DNA from: Tetrahymena elliotti 4EA
Lineage: Eukaryota; Ciliophora; Oligohymenophorea; Hymenostomatida; Tetrahymenidae
Direction of reading: 5' to 3'
Length of the DNA: 64,000 nucleotides
Assembly: GCA_000231825.2 (NCBI GenBank)
Contig: JH720308.1
Location: 1,397,696 to 1,461,695 of the forward strand
In this document: piece by piece, positions 37,559 to 52,300 of the stretch
How positions within the stretch are numbered: the stretch's first letter is position 1
Layout: each line of letters opens with the position of its first letter
The notes under the pieces: generated by a model
What the model saw: the letters and a program-made list of their open reading frames with translations, nothing else
Database searches by the model: none
Told to the model about the DNA's origin: nothing
Translations under genes and position numbers: made by a program

Positions 37559-38360
37559 CTCTAAAAGAAATCTAATATCCGATAATTTGATATGCTTATA
37601 TATTAAATTTCAATTTATTATTTTTTGTTGTTTTTAATTCTTTTATAATTTTATATCATTTTAACCCTTACATTATCTTCAAAGTATTTTTGTTTATAAC
37701 ATATGAATATCATATTTAATAGCTCTAGAATTTTTAAGGTATTAAATAATATTTACTTTGAATAAATTTATACAAATTTCATCAAATAAAATATTTTAAC
37801 TCAGCCAAAAGTTTCTTTAAATTTTTTTTTATATTAATTAAATAAGAAGAATTTTATATTGTTTTTAATAAAATTTTTTTTTTATTTAAATAAATGTGTG
37901 ATTTTTAAAAGTGATTTGAGCATCCAAAAAATCATGAGAATGCTCTCATGCTTGAAATAATTTAATAAGCTTTATTTTCAAGAGAAATTTAAAAGAAAAT
38001 TTTTCAAAAAATGATTTAAAAAATAAATTTATTTATTAATATCTTTGAATTTCTAACAAAATTGTGATAGTTTTTTTAAATGTATCTTTAAATTTAAAAG
38101 TTTTTTAAAATCAAACAAAGTAGAGTAAAATGATAGATAATTAATCATCACTCATCGATATTATCAGAAAATAAAAGAGAAGTTTTTAAATTTACAAATT
38201 TTTTGAAAAATTAAATTACTTTCAAAAATAAAAATAAATATTATTGCATATTTATTAATTATCAATAGGAATATCAATTCTATCCTAAAAATATAAAATA
38301 TATTGAAAGCTTCTTTCTTTTAGGGACATAAATATAAAAAGTAGATATTAAAATAGTAAG
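37559..38360. other. divergent promoter region (pseudokinase-TPR / APC1)
   Basis: About 800 bp between two divergent start codons. It is very A+T-rich apart from a small hairpin at 37933-37950. No other feature was recognised. Confidence 0.55.
37933..37950. repeat. 7-bp stem hairpin in divergent intergenic region
   Basis: CATGAGA and TCTCATG flank the loop ATGC. It is a locally G+C-richer element in the shared 5' region of the pseudokinase-TPR gene and APC1. It could be a binding-site palindrome; function unknown. Confidence 0.7.
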
Positions 38361-41300
38361 ATGCATCACGGACATTAAACATCACCCGAAAAGATATAGT
38401 CTTTTATGAATAGGAATCCATTTGCTACAGATACTGTGATTTAAGATAACTAGGAGAATTTATTGGAAGTAATGTTTAAAATATAATAAAATTTATTGCA
38501 TCCGTCTTAGATAGATGCTATTGATAGATTAATTAGCTAGATGAGTAGTTTAAATAATTAAAAATATTTATTTTAATAGAAAGATGACAATAAAATTAGT
38601 TGCTTTTTTGCAGAAATAAATGACTTGTCCGAAGATTTGAAATATAAAAGAGTTTAGTTTGATCCTTCTACAAAAAAAGACAGTATTTACAAAAACAGAG
38701 AATTTAATTGCACATGCTAACTATAAGATAAGGGAATTATGATTATGTCTTAAGGTGGATCTTCTTTTCATCTTCCTTTAGAGCAAGATGTTTAAGCAGT
38801 TCATCCAATGACAGAAGGTCTAATAGTTTAGTTTCAAATAAAAAAAGAAATTAAGTTTAATGGTAAATAATTATAAATTTTAATGAAAATAAAAGGATTT
38901 AATACAAAGCTGTCTTTAACATAATTGAGTTAATATCATTAAAGATAGGAAATAAAAAATCAATAAAAGATGAAATAATATTTTAGCATTATTTTAGTTT
39001 TTAATTAGTTTAAGAGCAGTTTTAAAAGCAATTTAAATAAGAAGAAGTTAAAAAATAAAGTCCTTTAAAAATTTAAAAATTCAATTTTTTATTGTTTTAT
39101 TGAAAAATGATTTTGTAAAATTAGATATTATGGCAATAAATAGAGGTTTTTCAAATAGGAGTTAATTCTCTATGTAGGAAGAATTTATCAATTTTGGAGT
39201 TGGAAGTTAATTAGGAGGAGTTAATAGTATGCCAGATAATTAGTTATATTCTTATGTCACTTTGAATAAGCATCCTTTGAATTCTTTGAAAGTATTAGGT
39301 ATTTTAAAAAGAAGTGATGAATCTATCATCCCTTGGCTAGAAAGCTACGAAAAAATTGTTTATGTTTCAAAAGATTTACCAATTCTAGTTAGTTACAATA
39401 GAATACATTAAAGACATGCAATTCATGTTATTAGGGCTAATATTGAAGAAAGCGAAAAAGAAAACACTAAACTTAATTTAACCAATAATTTTTACAGCTT
39501 AAGTCACTTTAATGACTTAAGTTAAGGATTCTTTCCATCTTCTTCTTCTGCTGCTGCTCTCGGAATCCCAAATTCATAGATTGTAACAGAAATATTCTTT
39601 GAAGAAAGCATTAAAGTAAACATGATGGAAAAGTGTTAAATTATAAAAACAAACAATTATGGAGAATTTTTAATTGCCATGCTTATTATTGACACAACAT
39701 GTTACTTAAAGTTATATTCTCTATCATTTATTAACAATACACAAGCTCTTGACACAACTAACTTCTAAGTTAATGCATTAAAAAATTTTGTCATTATAAA
39801 TGATGTTGTTGATTTCTACCCTTTTAACCTCTTTTAAAGTGAGGTGTCTATTCCAGTTGTATCTGACATTTAAAAATAAGTAATTTTTCTTTAAAACAAT
39901 AAGAATATCAAATAAGCATTTAATTATTTTTTTTGAAAAAAGATTTAGAGAAGAAGAAATGATAAATTTAATCAACTTAAGGTGCTACTTTCAAATGAGA
40001 GTAAATTAAAATCTGGAATTCTCACTCTTCACAAAAATGGTTCTTTCCAACTTCATAACGGTTTAATGAAGAGTCTTATTAAATTTGATATTTAATTTCC
40101 TTCAGTGATACCTGGTAGTTTCAGACAAATTAAGAACATTTCTGAGTTTAAGAGTATTTATTACAAATTTTTTTTGAAATAATTTAGTAAAATTGTTTTT
40201 TTAAATTAGATGGAAGTGCTTAACTATAATTTAGTGATGGATAGAAATTACATATGAAGATATCACCTTAAATTTAATCACCTTTGATCACAATAATAAT
40301 GAATACTTTGTAGCATATTTTAGATCCAGAATTATATCACAAAATTCTTTCTGATGTGTTTCGAAACTGCATTGTAAATTTATTTACTATTTCATATTTT
40401 AAAATTTTAAGCTTGAAATGTTTTAATTAAATTTAAAATTATAATTTAGGATTTGAATGGCTTCATTTTACCAGAAAATAAATATCAAGTGAATTAGTAA
40501 TAGGTAAATTCGTTTTAATAATAAAACAAAAATTAAAATGATGAATTCCATAACTTCTTGTGCTATTTTATTTATCTTTTGAAAATATGCAACAAAAATG
40601 TACAATTTGGATAAAGTACTAAGGTCTAAGAAGATGAAAGCTTACTAAAAAAAGTTAAATAGCAGTAATCATAATCTTAAATCCTGATGGAATAATACAT
40701 GTAATAACCTAGTTCTTCTATTTCAGGATAATAATAAGTTGGACCAGGCTTAGTTCAATCCCTAAATTTGTAAATAGGTAATGCTCCACAGAATAATTAA
40801 AATATATAAAATAATGGAATTCCTAATATCAGAAATTAATGCAAAAATTGGAATAAGCTTCTTATGTCTAATTATCACCAAAAAAACTTTGAACTTAATA
40901 ACCAACTTTTTAAAAATCCTCCAAATTTTGTTATTCCTGACACCCAAACCAACAATCCTACTGGCCAAGAAATAGGCTAGATTCCTTAAGTGAATCCACC
41001 CATTCAAAAGCCTACTCATCATAGAAGATCATCAGATATGCCATTTAACTCGTAAATTAAATAAAAAAGATTTTTAATAAATTTGTAAAAAATTAATTAA
41101 ATAATTTTAATCTAAAAGGGATTAAGGAGGTGCTTATGGATCAAATATTTATAATGGAAATAACAGTAATATGGGATAAAATAGTAGTAGCAGTAATGTC
41201 TAATAACCACTTTTTAATAGCAAAATTGAGGTGAATGTTGATAAATTTTTTGAGTAAAGAATAAGAATTTTGAGAATTTTGAATCTTCTTTATTAGGATA

Positions 41301-44300
41301 TGAAAATCTAAACAATCTATAAAGAATATAGAGAGAATTTAGCTTACTTTTTATATTGCTATTGCACTTATTTAGATTTCGAATACAGTTCTAGCTACCA
41401 AGATTATTATGTCAGAGAATTCCCATAAATTTTAATTAGATATTAAACAGATGTTAAACTGCAATAACTTTAAATTCAGTTCCACTACTAAAAGAATTTA
41501 AATTGGAACAAAGGGAATACTGCTAATTCTAATTATCCTGAAAGTTTATTTATTGAAAAAGATGTCCCTGATATTTTTAAATGGATAAACTATTTATTTA
41601 CTTCTGACAACTAATCCTAAAAAGTAGAATAAATTATGCCAATAATGTTTAAAAATACTTAAAAGATTTGTAAAATCTTTGAGCTAATGCAATTAGGATT
41701 GAACTCATCAAGAACAAAAATATCAGATTTAATTAAAAACAAAGCCTAAAATCTCAACAGTACAATAGGATTTTAAATGCATGGATATGGAAATTTAACA
41801 AATCCTTCATTCCCTCTATTCCACCAAAAAGTATTTTACATGAAATTCTTTGATTAAGAAAAAGATAAAAAGAATGCAAAGTTCTCAAAGATTTAAGAAA
41901 TATTCCGTGAACAAAATGAAATTCTTGTATTTTTATATCTTATTAAGAAGAACATTGATTAAGATTTTATAGAATCATTATCATTTGGCTTAAAAGCTCC
42001 TATTTATGAATCTTTGCGTTTGCTTAAGCTTAATCTTCCTCCTTAATTATATGATGTAATTTTGTATTTTTGAAAAATTTGTTATTATATTTTCTTGATT
42101 TAAATAAAGATTACCACAAAAGAAGGATTTAAAATGATAAAAAGAGAAGACATTTTCTAAAACAGATAGAATTATATAAAAAAGAAAAATGAGCTTCCTG
42201 CATACCTATCAAAAGTAGACTTCTCATAAACAATAAACAACTTAATCAGAGGCACTAAAAATAATTAAGAGTAATTCATCTTATATGATGCTCATTTGCA
42301 CAAATAAAATAATGAGTTGATTTTCGAAGAAGTCAATAGATTGCTAGATACTACCAAAGATATTCAAATTAAATAAAAATATGTAGAGGATATTAGTGAA
42401 GAAGCGTAATTTCAAATTTTATTTCAAAATATTTTATTAATTAAAATTTATAATTATTAATTGCTAAAAATAAAACTAATAATATAGATTTGAAGTTGAA
42501 TCTTAAAATGTTTTGAGAAAATTCGTTACAAGAAGATTTTCTTGTTTGGTAGGATAAGGTGGATTTAATTTTGGTTCTTGGTCTACTTACATGACAGAAA
42601 TAGTTAAAATTCCTAAAATAAATTTGAGTGCTGTTATGCCAAACGAAATTAAAGTTACATTAGACACTAAGGATGAAAAAGATATGAATATGTGTCTCTG
42701 GCCAGAATTCCATAACGGTGTTGCAACTTCTCTAAAGTTGTCTAAATCTGTTATGAACATGAATGCTGAAAATTTAAAAACTTGGATTTTCTATTAAAAG
42801 CCTGAAAATGTAGAGTATGATCATGGTGGTTTTCTTCTAGGTTTAGGTCTTTTAGGATATCTTGATTGCTTATCACCTACAGATATCTTTTAATATTTAA
42901 AGCCTAATCATGAAGCTACTTCTGTTGGTATTTTATTAGGTATAGCTGCATCTAGAATAGGTAAATCTGATGATTCTACCTCTAAAACATTATGTTTGCA
43001 TATTCCATTCTTGCTTCCTCCTTCTTATGATGTAGAAATTCCACTTAATGTTTAAACAACTGCACTTATTGGTGTTGGATTGATACACAAAGGAACAAGT
43101 AAAATTTTTTATTTTTTTAGAAAGATTTTTTTAAAGTTTGGCATTAACAAAATTCAAGGCAATAGACTAATCACAGAAATGACTTTAGCTCAAATAGGCA
43201 GAAAGCCCTTAAGTGACAAATGTTTAGATAGAGAAGGTTACTCTCTAGCAGCAGGCTTTTCTCTTGGTTTAATTAACTTAGGAAAAGGAGCTTAACATAC
43301 AAATATTAAAGACTTAGAACTTGAAGAGAGACTCATTCGTTTCATAGAAGGAGGTAAGATCATGGATCCTCCTTAGAGTATGCTAAGTACAAATTTTAAT
43401 ACTGAAAATAAAAGTAGCAGCATAAAAGAAGGAAGTACAGTAAATACTCATGTTACTGCACCAGGTGCTTTAATTGCAATATCTCTCCTTTTCCTGAAAT
43501 CAAATGATGTTAAGGTTGCTGAGAAAATAACAATTCCCAATTCATTTTCAACAATTGAAAACTGTAACCCTAACAACATTCTATTAAAAGTAATGGCAAA
43601 GAATATCATCATGTGGGATGACATATCTAATACTAAAGAATTTATTTATAATCAGATTCCAGAACTAATTAGATTTATTTATGAAAAATCTTTCAAAGAA
43701 GTTTATTAAAGGTAATTTCTTTTCTAAATTTTAAATCGAACTCTTCAAACAATTTATTTTTTAAAAATAAAAGATACTATTTAGTTTATAATGTCTATGA
43801 AATTGATTTTAGTACTGTTACTAGTGTCTATTTAAATATTATAGGTGGTTGTATAATTGCTATTGGACTTAAATATGCAGGCACAGGGGATAAAAAAGCA
43901 GTTGAGGTTATCATTAATGAAATTACTAAGATGAGAAAACTTAAGACTTCAAAATGTGATTTAGTTAATGATCCTTCAGCAAAGTCTTTGATTGATTAAT
44001 ATACATTGTTCATCCTTTATTCAATTTCTGTACTTTCTCTTAGTTTGGTCAATGCAGGAACTTGTGATACACACTCCATCAAGATAGCAAGAATCATTAG
44101 GAAAAAGTTTTAAGATTCTGGTACCTTCCATTATGGATTCAACATGGCTATAAATATGGCTATTGGCTTTTTAACTCTTGGCCATGGAAACTATTCATTT
44201 AATAGAGATGATATGTCTATAGCTGCTTTACTAATTTCCATTTATCCCTATTTCCCTAATTCTCCATCAGACAATAAATACCATTTGTAAGCTCTGAGAC

Positions 44301-45755
44301 ACTTTTATGTTCTTGCAGTTGAATAAAAGTAATTTTTTATTTTTTTAAAATTTTGAAAGATTAAAATAAAATAATATATTAAGGGTTTTCCATGCAGTTT
44401 CTATTGATGAAAAGAAAGTTGTAAATGTTTTAGTTGAACTTAAGTACTTAGCAAATGAATCTATTTAAGTTGAAAAACAATTTACACCTATACTATTACA
44501 AGAATCTAAAAAAATACTAAGTGTTAAAGTTGTAGATGATGAATATTATGGCTTTGAGATAGAGTTCACAATGAATTAAAAGAACCCAAAAGTAATTTAT
44601 GTAAAGCGCAAATTTTCAGTTTAAAATAGTTCAGGAATTCTCTAAGATATAGGTAATTTATCTTAAATAATCAATACATTTACAAAAAATGACAACATTT
44701 TAAATTAGATTCTTATGAGGAGAAAAAGAGACTTCAGGAATATATGAAATAAATACCATATGACAAAGCATTCAAGCTTCTTGAAAAGAAAAACTTTGTG
44801 ATGACTAAAAACTAATTAGATTATATACTTCCCTTTAGAAACAAGATAAATTAAGACAAATCAAGTGCTTTAGTGAAACACTTAGATTAGCTTGATACTT
44901 TGTATAGCTAAATAAATTAGATGATTTAAGATAAAGAAAGCTAGATTTGCCCATATGATGATAAATTATAAATAGAATAACTCATTTAACTTTGTATATA
45001 GGAAGATAGATTAGAGTTAATTGAATAATAACTTCATCTCTTAAAAGACTTTAAATCCTTTATGAATATGGATTGCATTTATCTTTAAAATATAAATATC
45101 CTTTTTAACTTCTATGAAAACTAGAAAGGAATAAAAGGAATGTAACTATAATCTAGTTAATTATTTAACCCTCAAAAGATTAATTTAATGTAGTATAAGC
45201 TTTACAAATATTTTATAGACTCTTACATTTTAAATAATCAAGTAATTTTTTTTATCTTTAAATTCTATTAACATTTAAATTAACTTAATTAAAAGGACTA
45301 AAAAGCTAAGGATTTAATCGTTAGTTATTTCACTCAACCTGAAAATTTCTAACTTGAAAGAATTGACTTATCAGACTTCCCTACTTTGTGTAAAATATTA
45401 TTTTCAATTTTTTAAATGAGTTAATACAGTTTTATTTTTTAAAATAGAAAAACTAATGAAGTTAAATACAGTATTGAATACACCAACTAAATAAGACTTA
45501 TTGCTAATTAAGAAGTTCTTTGATAAGTTAACTACTATAGGATAAGTTTAAATTAAAGATGAAAAAGAAAAACTTTGGAGCATTTGTTAAATGTGCTTGT
45601 TCATGTCATTCCCTCTATGCCCTTAAGATCTACTTAATACAATTACTTAATTATATTTAGGTAGCAACGATGATTAATCATAAACTGCTGAAAATAAAAC
45701 CCAGAGCTCTGATTAAGTGCAAAATAATTAAAATTAACAGAATCCTACTAATTGA
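38361..45755 (+). CDS. APC1: anaphase-promoting complex subunit 1 (APC1)
   Basis: The largest scaffold subunit of the APC/C, the E3 complex that ubiquitylates mitotic cyclins and securin. The N-terminal part (from ATG 38361) has a beta-propeller-like region, including LPILVSYNRIHQRHAIHVIR. The central region is Gln/Asn-rich (about 40480-41215). The diagnostic part is the PC-repeat toroid at about 42820-44330: LLGLGLLGYLDCLSP, HEATSVGILLGIAASRIGKS, LHIPFLLPPSYDVEIPLNVQ, LAAGFSLGLINLGKGA, GCIIAIGLKYAGTGDKKA. A ~400-residue C-terminal domain follows. Multiple introns are inferred; two that join in phase are 38863-39124 and one near 44650-44709. The last intron (about 45468-45537) joins to an exon ending TGA 45753-45755; a shorter end at TGA 45521-45523 is possible if it is retained. 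Exact splice sites in the middle are unresolved. Confidence 0.88.
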
Positions 45756-46335
45756 TTAATTTTCTACATCACCTAAAAGATTTTAAGAATAAAATCAAAA
45801 AAATTATAAAATAATTTTTATATTTATTAAATTATAATTAAATATTTTTTAATTTATGTTGTTATAGTTTTATTAATTCTTAACTTAAACATTATCAGCT
45901 CTTTTCAAAGGCGACTAATTTTATTCTTTATCTTAACAGAAAAAAATTTAAATAGACAGAGATTTTATTAGTAAAAATTTATTCATTTAAATTTTTTTAA
46001 TTTTCAAAGTAATAGGTAGAGGTTATATTAATAAGATTTAATATAACCTCTCAGCTTTATGTTGTTGAGTTTAGTTTGTAAGAAAAAATCAAAATAACTG
46101 ATTGAAACTAAGTTACACATATAAAAACTTTAATTAAAAGTTGATAGATAATTAGAAATTAAAAGTTTTTAATATGCATTTCAACACTTAATAAGTAAAA
46201 AACTAAGTGAAATAAATAATTGAAAATTAGTTTGAAAATATAATTAAAATTTTTATTAACTTTTAACATTAATAATATTAGGATTTATAAGTCAAAGTAG
46301 GCATAAGCAAATATAATTCTCAATCTACCTTTAAA
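45756..46335. other. intergenic region between APC1 and the large membrane-protein gene
   Basis: About 580 bp, A+T-rich, containing the 3' region of APC1 and the promoter of the next gene on the same strand. A strong hairpin lies at 46019-46050. Confidence 0.6.
46019..46050. repeat. 13-bp perfect inverted repeat, 6-nt loop
   Basis: GAGGTTATATTAA (46019-46031) and its exact reverse complement TTAATATAACCTC (46038-46050) surround TAAGAT. It lies 264 bp after the APC1 stop and 286 bp before the next ATG. It may mark RNA 3'-end formation, a small structured RNA, or a remnant inverted repeat. Confidence 0.9.
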
Positions 46336-49300
46336 ATGAAAAACTTTAAAGCTCTTAAAATAATTTTATTTATAACATTTAGCTCAGTTTATCTATGTTA
46401 CTCAGAAATGTAGTAGCTAGTTGATAACACAATAATAGGGGACTGCAGTTAATCACAACAATAAAGATATTAGTATAGTATCTAATTAGATAATGACTAG
46501 CAATCTTATTCTTTATCTATGTTTCTATCTATAAAATTAAACTCAAATAATATGAAATATAGCATTTTAAATATAGTATAAGACACTTACTAGTGGAATC
46601 TCTAAGTAAATCCTCAAACAAATGTTTTAGAAATCATTACTTCTACAAGCATATCTCTCTAATCAAATTTAAATATAGATATAAGCAGTTTATACTCTTA
46701 GTGGATTTCTGTTTAAGTATCAGTTTCCCTAACAGGTATTTCTCTTAGAGTTTAGTCTTCTAGAGATTAATAGCAGGAAAGTACACAGCTGTTTAATACA
46801 GTAATTCAAAGCAATCCTCTAAAATTTACTATTTTAGTAGCAAACTACATTTATAACTCTGCTTTGTCACTTTGCGGGTAGATTTAGAATCTAAAGTTCT
46901 ACAAGAATCTTTATATTAGTAATTTAGTTAGTTAAGAATCCAAGCTATCTTTTGCCATCTCAGATTAATCAGAAAAAATGGCAGAATACTTATTTGATGA
47001 AATACAATAAGACTAAGCTAGTTATTTTCCATCTGATCCTATGATGCTCATAAGAGACTATTCTGAATGGCAAAATGATATAGATATATCAGGTATAACC
47101 CCATCAATAGCTTCCAGAGATTCATCTTCAATATCTTTAATCATCCACAAAGATGGAGAAGTTCCTATTCCTGCATTTTTAATAAATAGTTTACTTTAAC
47201 CTTCTTATACAATAGCAATTAGGTTTATGGCTACTTTAGCAAACAATCCTATTCTACTTTAAAGAATTAATTAACAATAATAATATACAACATCTATATA
47301 AGTTTAAGGAAACGATATAGTATTTTGCTAAAAACCTACTCTATGCACTACATTTACAGGAGTTTTAGTGGGTGATAACACCTTACAGTTATTGGTAAAT
47401 TAATTTAAATGATGAATTCTTTAATTGAATCAATTGTTCATACTAAGATATAATATGTATTCAATACTAATATTTTATTCAATATTTTTTTCAAAAAGGT
47501 TTTTACTGTTGAAACAAGTTTCTCTAAAAATGTTATTTCATTATACACAAATGGAGTCAAATAAAGCTAAGAAATAAAATAAGATTAATCTTTTATCACT
47601 GAAGCTCCTTCAGATCAGTTTTATATTGGAACAAAATAAAATAATGCAGCAAATGATAATTCAGCTTACATAAATAGGTTGTTATTTATGAAATCAACTA
47701 ATGTTTTGATAGGTGTAGATGCAAGCACAGTTATAGAAAACTGTACTCTAAGTGTAGGAAATAGCCCTTTTATGTGCTTAACTTGTGGTAATGGGTATTA
47801 TTTATATAATGGAAAATGCTTAACTTCTTAAGAATGTACATAAATTGGAAGAAATCCAACCAGTGATTTTTACTGTGCCAAGGTATGCAATTCTTAATGC
47901 TTAACTTGCTAGTAAAGTAATCCAAATATATGTATTACCTGCTCTGGCAATAGAATCAATCCTCCTCTTTGTGAATGCCCATTTAATACAATTAATCATC
48001 CTCATATGGATTATTGTTAATGTATATTTAATTTTTTTATTCTAAGTTTTTAAATTTACCAATAAAAATTAGAATATACAAAAAATAGAGAAGTAGACAT
48101 TTAGGAAATAGCTGTATCAAGTTCTATTACTTAAACAATTTACTTTTCTAAGACTTTTTAAAAAGTTCCTTAAGTTGCTATATTTTTACAAAGTATTCAC
48201 ACAAGTTCTGGAGTCAGTAATAACTAATAGTTGTACAGTTTTGCATAAGTATAAATTACTGAAATAAATACTTCTTCATTCAAATTTCAGATAGGTGATT
48301 TTTCAAGTAAATTCAAAAAAAAAAACTATTTTTCATAACTTTTAAAAATAATTTAATAGGCTCTAATGTAGCAAGCTTGAAATTTAAATTTATAGCAAGT
48401 ACAGATTCTAATAGCCTACAAATTTCAAGTTTAACTCTAGATTAAAATAATTTATCCTAGTTTTTAAGTGGATTGAATTAATTAAATATAGACTTAAAGC
48501 AAATCTTTAGTGAATAAATTAAAGCCCTTTCTTCACAACTATAAAATTTGGAAGTTCTTTTTGGAATTGTGTAAGTTTCTTGATTAATAATACCAATTTT
48601 AATCATAAATATTTATATAAAATAGAGGATTTTAGTCATTTGCTTAGACAGAAATACTTCCTTGGATTAAGTTTTAATTAGATGATAAATTGAATTTAGT
48701 AGGAAGCATTTTATAGAATAAAATTAAAAGATTGGCTATTAGTTTTGTATTTGTAAAAAAGGATTCTCATTATCCAAATCTAAGACCTTTTATAGTTGGA
48801 AATTTTGGATTCTAACCAATAAGCAATTATCAACAAGTTTTTTACAGTTAAAGGGATAATGTAATTTGATGAATTTTTAATTTTTTGCATTTATAAAATA
48901 TTATTTAATAACTAGTTCTTAGCATAGAGTAGTGTTTAATATCAGTATATTTCAGGAATTTATGATTTAGAAATGAAAAATGATTATAATTTTTAACTGT
49001 GGACAAGCTACAGTAAGATTTAGTCTTAAAAATATTTTACTTAGAATTTAATAATTACTCCTACAGCAAGTTTATACAAAAATACTTTTTCAGCCTAAAC
49101 TTTATATTTAGTAAGATTAACTTATATTCGAAAATTCTGTTCATTTTCTTATTATTATCTTATTTCAAAAATAGGCTAAGAGATGTGACTAATAATGTTA
49201 AACATGCTATGTTAATGGAAAAACTTGTTTGAGCTATTAAATAATCTAAAACTAATGCTTTAATATCTAAACTTAATCTTACTAAAGCCTATCTAGTTCT

Positions 49301-52300
49301 TAGAGTGAATAATGTTCAGACATCAATGGTAAATGTTAAAGCACTAATTCTGGTAAGTGTTTTATATGCTCTTCAAAGTCAGTCTTAATAGGAACAGGAA
49401 AATGCATCCAAGGTATTTTAATTGATATTATAAGCCATTTATTTCAAATATTAAATAGTAATATAAAACAGTTCTTCAAATCAAAATTTAGTTCCCACAT
49501 ATTACTAATAAGTTCAGAATTCTTAGCAATTAGAAGGTTGCTAATACACTATAAATAATTAATGTTCTTAATGTATTATGGGGTATATATTAATAACTAA
49601 TAAATGTGTAAAATGCCCTTTATATTAAGATTAAACATTTAATTATTGTGGAACAAATACAAGCAATTGCAGTAATATTTGTTTAGAATGTCTTTAGTTA
49701 TCTCCATTGACAAATATTCCTTATTCATTTTACTCAAAAGCTTTCTTTTGTACTAAATTAGTAAACTTATAGAATTATTCTATTTATTCTTCATTTGATT
49801 AAAGCAGCTTTTATATTGATTAAGTCAGCCTATAAATCAAATAAAACTCTTATCAATGCCTCTTAAATTGTTCACAATGCATGAGTAGTTCAACATGTCT
49901 AAAATGCAACTAAGGTAATAAACATTTTACAAGTTTTTAAAAATTTAATACTAAAATCTTCAAAATATATTAAACAGGATATACTCTTTCATTAGATTCT
50001 AAATCTTGTACTCCTTGTTCATCACTACATTAAGAATGCACTGAATGCTTTTTTGGTGCTTTTATAAATGATCAAACATTTATTTACTCATAAAGCAATT
50101 TAAATCTCCTGACTTCTGATTAACTTTCATTAATCTAGTTAAGATGTTCTTCTACTTAAACAGGATATTATATCAGTGCAGACTTACTCAATGTAAATTA
50201 ATGTCCTGCATCTGATACTTGCAAGGTAAAATTGATTTTTTAGAATATTTACTTATTGCTTAATTAATAAAATAGGAATGCGTATTTGGATGGTATAATA
50301 ATTTTACAGGTAGTGGTTAAAAAGTTATTTATAGTACATAGTAATCTAGCTAATTCCAATTAAGGTGTAGCACTTGCTAAAACTCAAATCAAATTTTAAA
50401 TATAGATGGAAAGAGTTGTGTAAATCCAATTAATAATTGCAAAATTTAAGGTTTTGGTACAACTCAATAATTGATTGTAGATCAAATTTGGTTTAATTTA
50501 AATAATATTTAGTCTTCTTCTTTGAATTTAAATTGTTATGAATGTAATACAGGATACACTCTCTCTGCTGATAAATAATAATGCTAATTTGGATGTAATG
50601 CTAGCTTTTGTGATTCTTGCTTTTTAGATAATTAAAGCAATATTCTTTGTAATAAATGTTAAAGCAACTACTTATTAGATACAAAAACAAATACTTGCTA
50701 AACTTAGATGTCCTGCTAAAACTAAATCTAATTTTGTGACTCTTGTTTTAATTATAATATTGCTGGTAGCCAGTATAATTAAAATTAAGTATATCCAATT
50801 TCTTTATGTAGTTCATGTATCTCTTCAACAATATCAGTAGGTTGCCCCTAAAATTGTTAGATTTGTGATCAAAATACATCTTAATGTCTTTAGTGTATGC
50901 CTAGCTACTAACTAGATTTATTAGGTAATTGCTATCAAACAAACTAATTATTCTAGTCTTAACTCTTGAATCCATAAAATGTAAAATAATTTTATATTTT
51001 TCAAATTAATATTAAAAAATTAAATAGTAAAATTTCATCAGAACAGTAAGCAATATAAATTCATTCAATGGTTGTTAATCTTGCCCATCAAATTGCATAT
51101 CATGTTACCAAGGAGATAAATATTTTAATGTTTAAAATTATCTTTTGAATGTGAAGTATTCATAATCATTAACATAAGATAGTAAAATAAATCTTTAAAG
51201 TTTATATGGAAGCAGGTAAAAATAATTATTTTCTAAAATTAAAATTAAAAATTATTTTTAAAATATAATACATAGTATGATATGCTTAAAATGTCAAAAT
51301 GAATATTATATTGATTCCAAAGGATTTTGTCAATAATCGTGTGGTTCGATGTGTGATAAATGTGATTCTAACAATAATTGCAATTAATGCTCTTAAAATT
51401 TTAATCTAAGCTAATAATAAAAATCAATTATCTCATTGTTAATTGGCAACTACTATCCTAGTCTTACAGTCAATAATTTTTTACAACCTTCTGGTAATTT
51501 AATAATTATATTGCTTATTTTTATTACATCACAATTATTTTAGTTTAATTTTCTTTTTATTGGTTGAAATAAAGTTTAATTATTTATTTAAAAAAGGAAA
51601 TAACTGCTAAATAAGCCATCCTATTTGCTAGGTCTCAACTAGCTACAGCAATAAGTAATACTAGTCAAACATATTCCTATAGCTCTACTAAAACGATTGC
51701 TTATAATGTTCTTAGAGCTTAGCTTCTTCTATATTTGGTGCTAATTCTTTAACAGTATACAACAGCAATTTAAGGAGATGCATAACTTGCCATAAAACTG
51801 ATGGGTGTCTAAGAAAGTTCACAAAAACTAGTTATTTTACTTGTTAAAGTCCAATGAATTCGAATGATTAAGATGGGTCAAAGTAAAATCCATATAGCTT
51901 GGATAATTTAAATACCGAAGGAGATATTATTTATCCAAATTTAACTGATTTAACTGAATAAATCATTAAATTACTCGAATTAGGTATTGAAGAAATGGAG
52001 ATTAATTTAATACTTATAAGCACAATATATTAAGGATAAAGTAATTGTATCTTAGAAGGAAGTCAGACTTTAAATAGTAATTTGCTTGAATCAGTATTTG
52101 GTTTAAAAAAGTTGACTCTTAATTTGTAAAGCGATGATCCTAATAACAAATTTACATTTAATTTAAATAGTAGTGAAAAGTTAACAATTTCTGGATTTAC
52201 TGATGTTAATATTTTTAATGTTAATTTTATGAGTAGCCTATAAGTAATAAAGTATTCACAAATGACTATTAATACAGGAGTTAACTTAAGTTTAAATGGT

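Noticed and set aside
40762..41022. Overlapping frames on both strands inside the APC1 central region
   Set aside because: They are shadows of the Gln/Asn-rich APC1 exons read in other frames.
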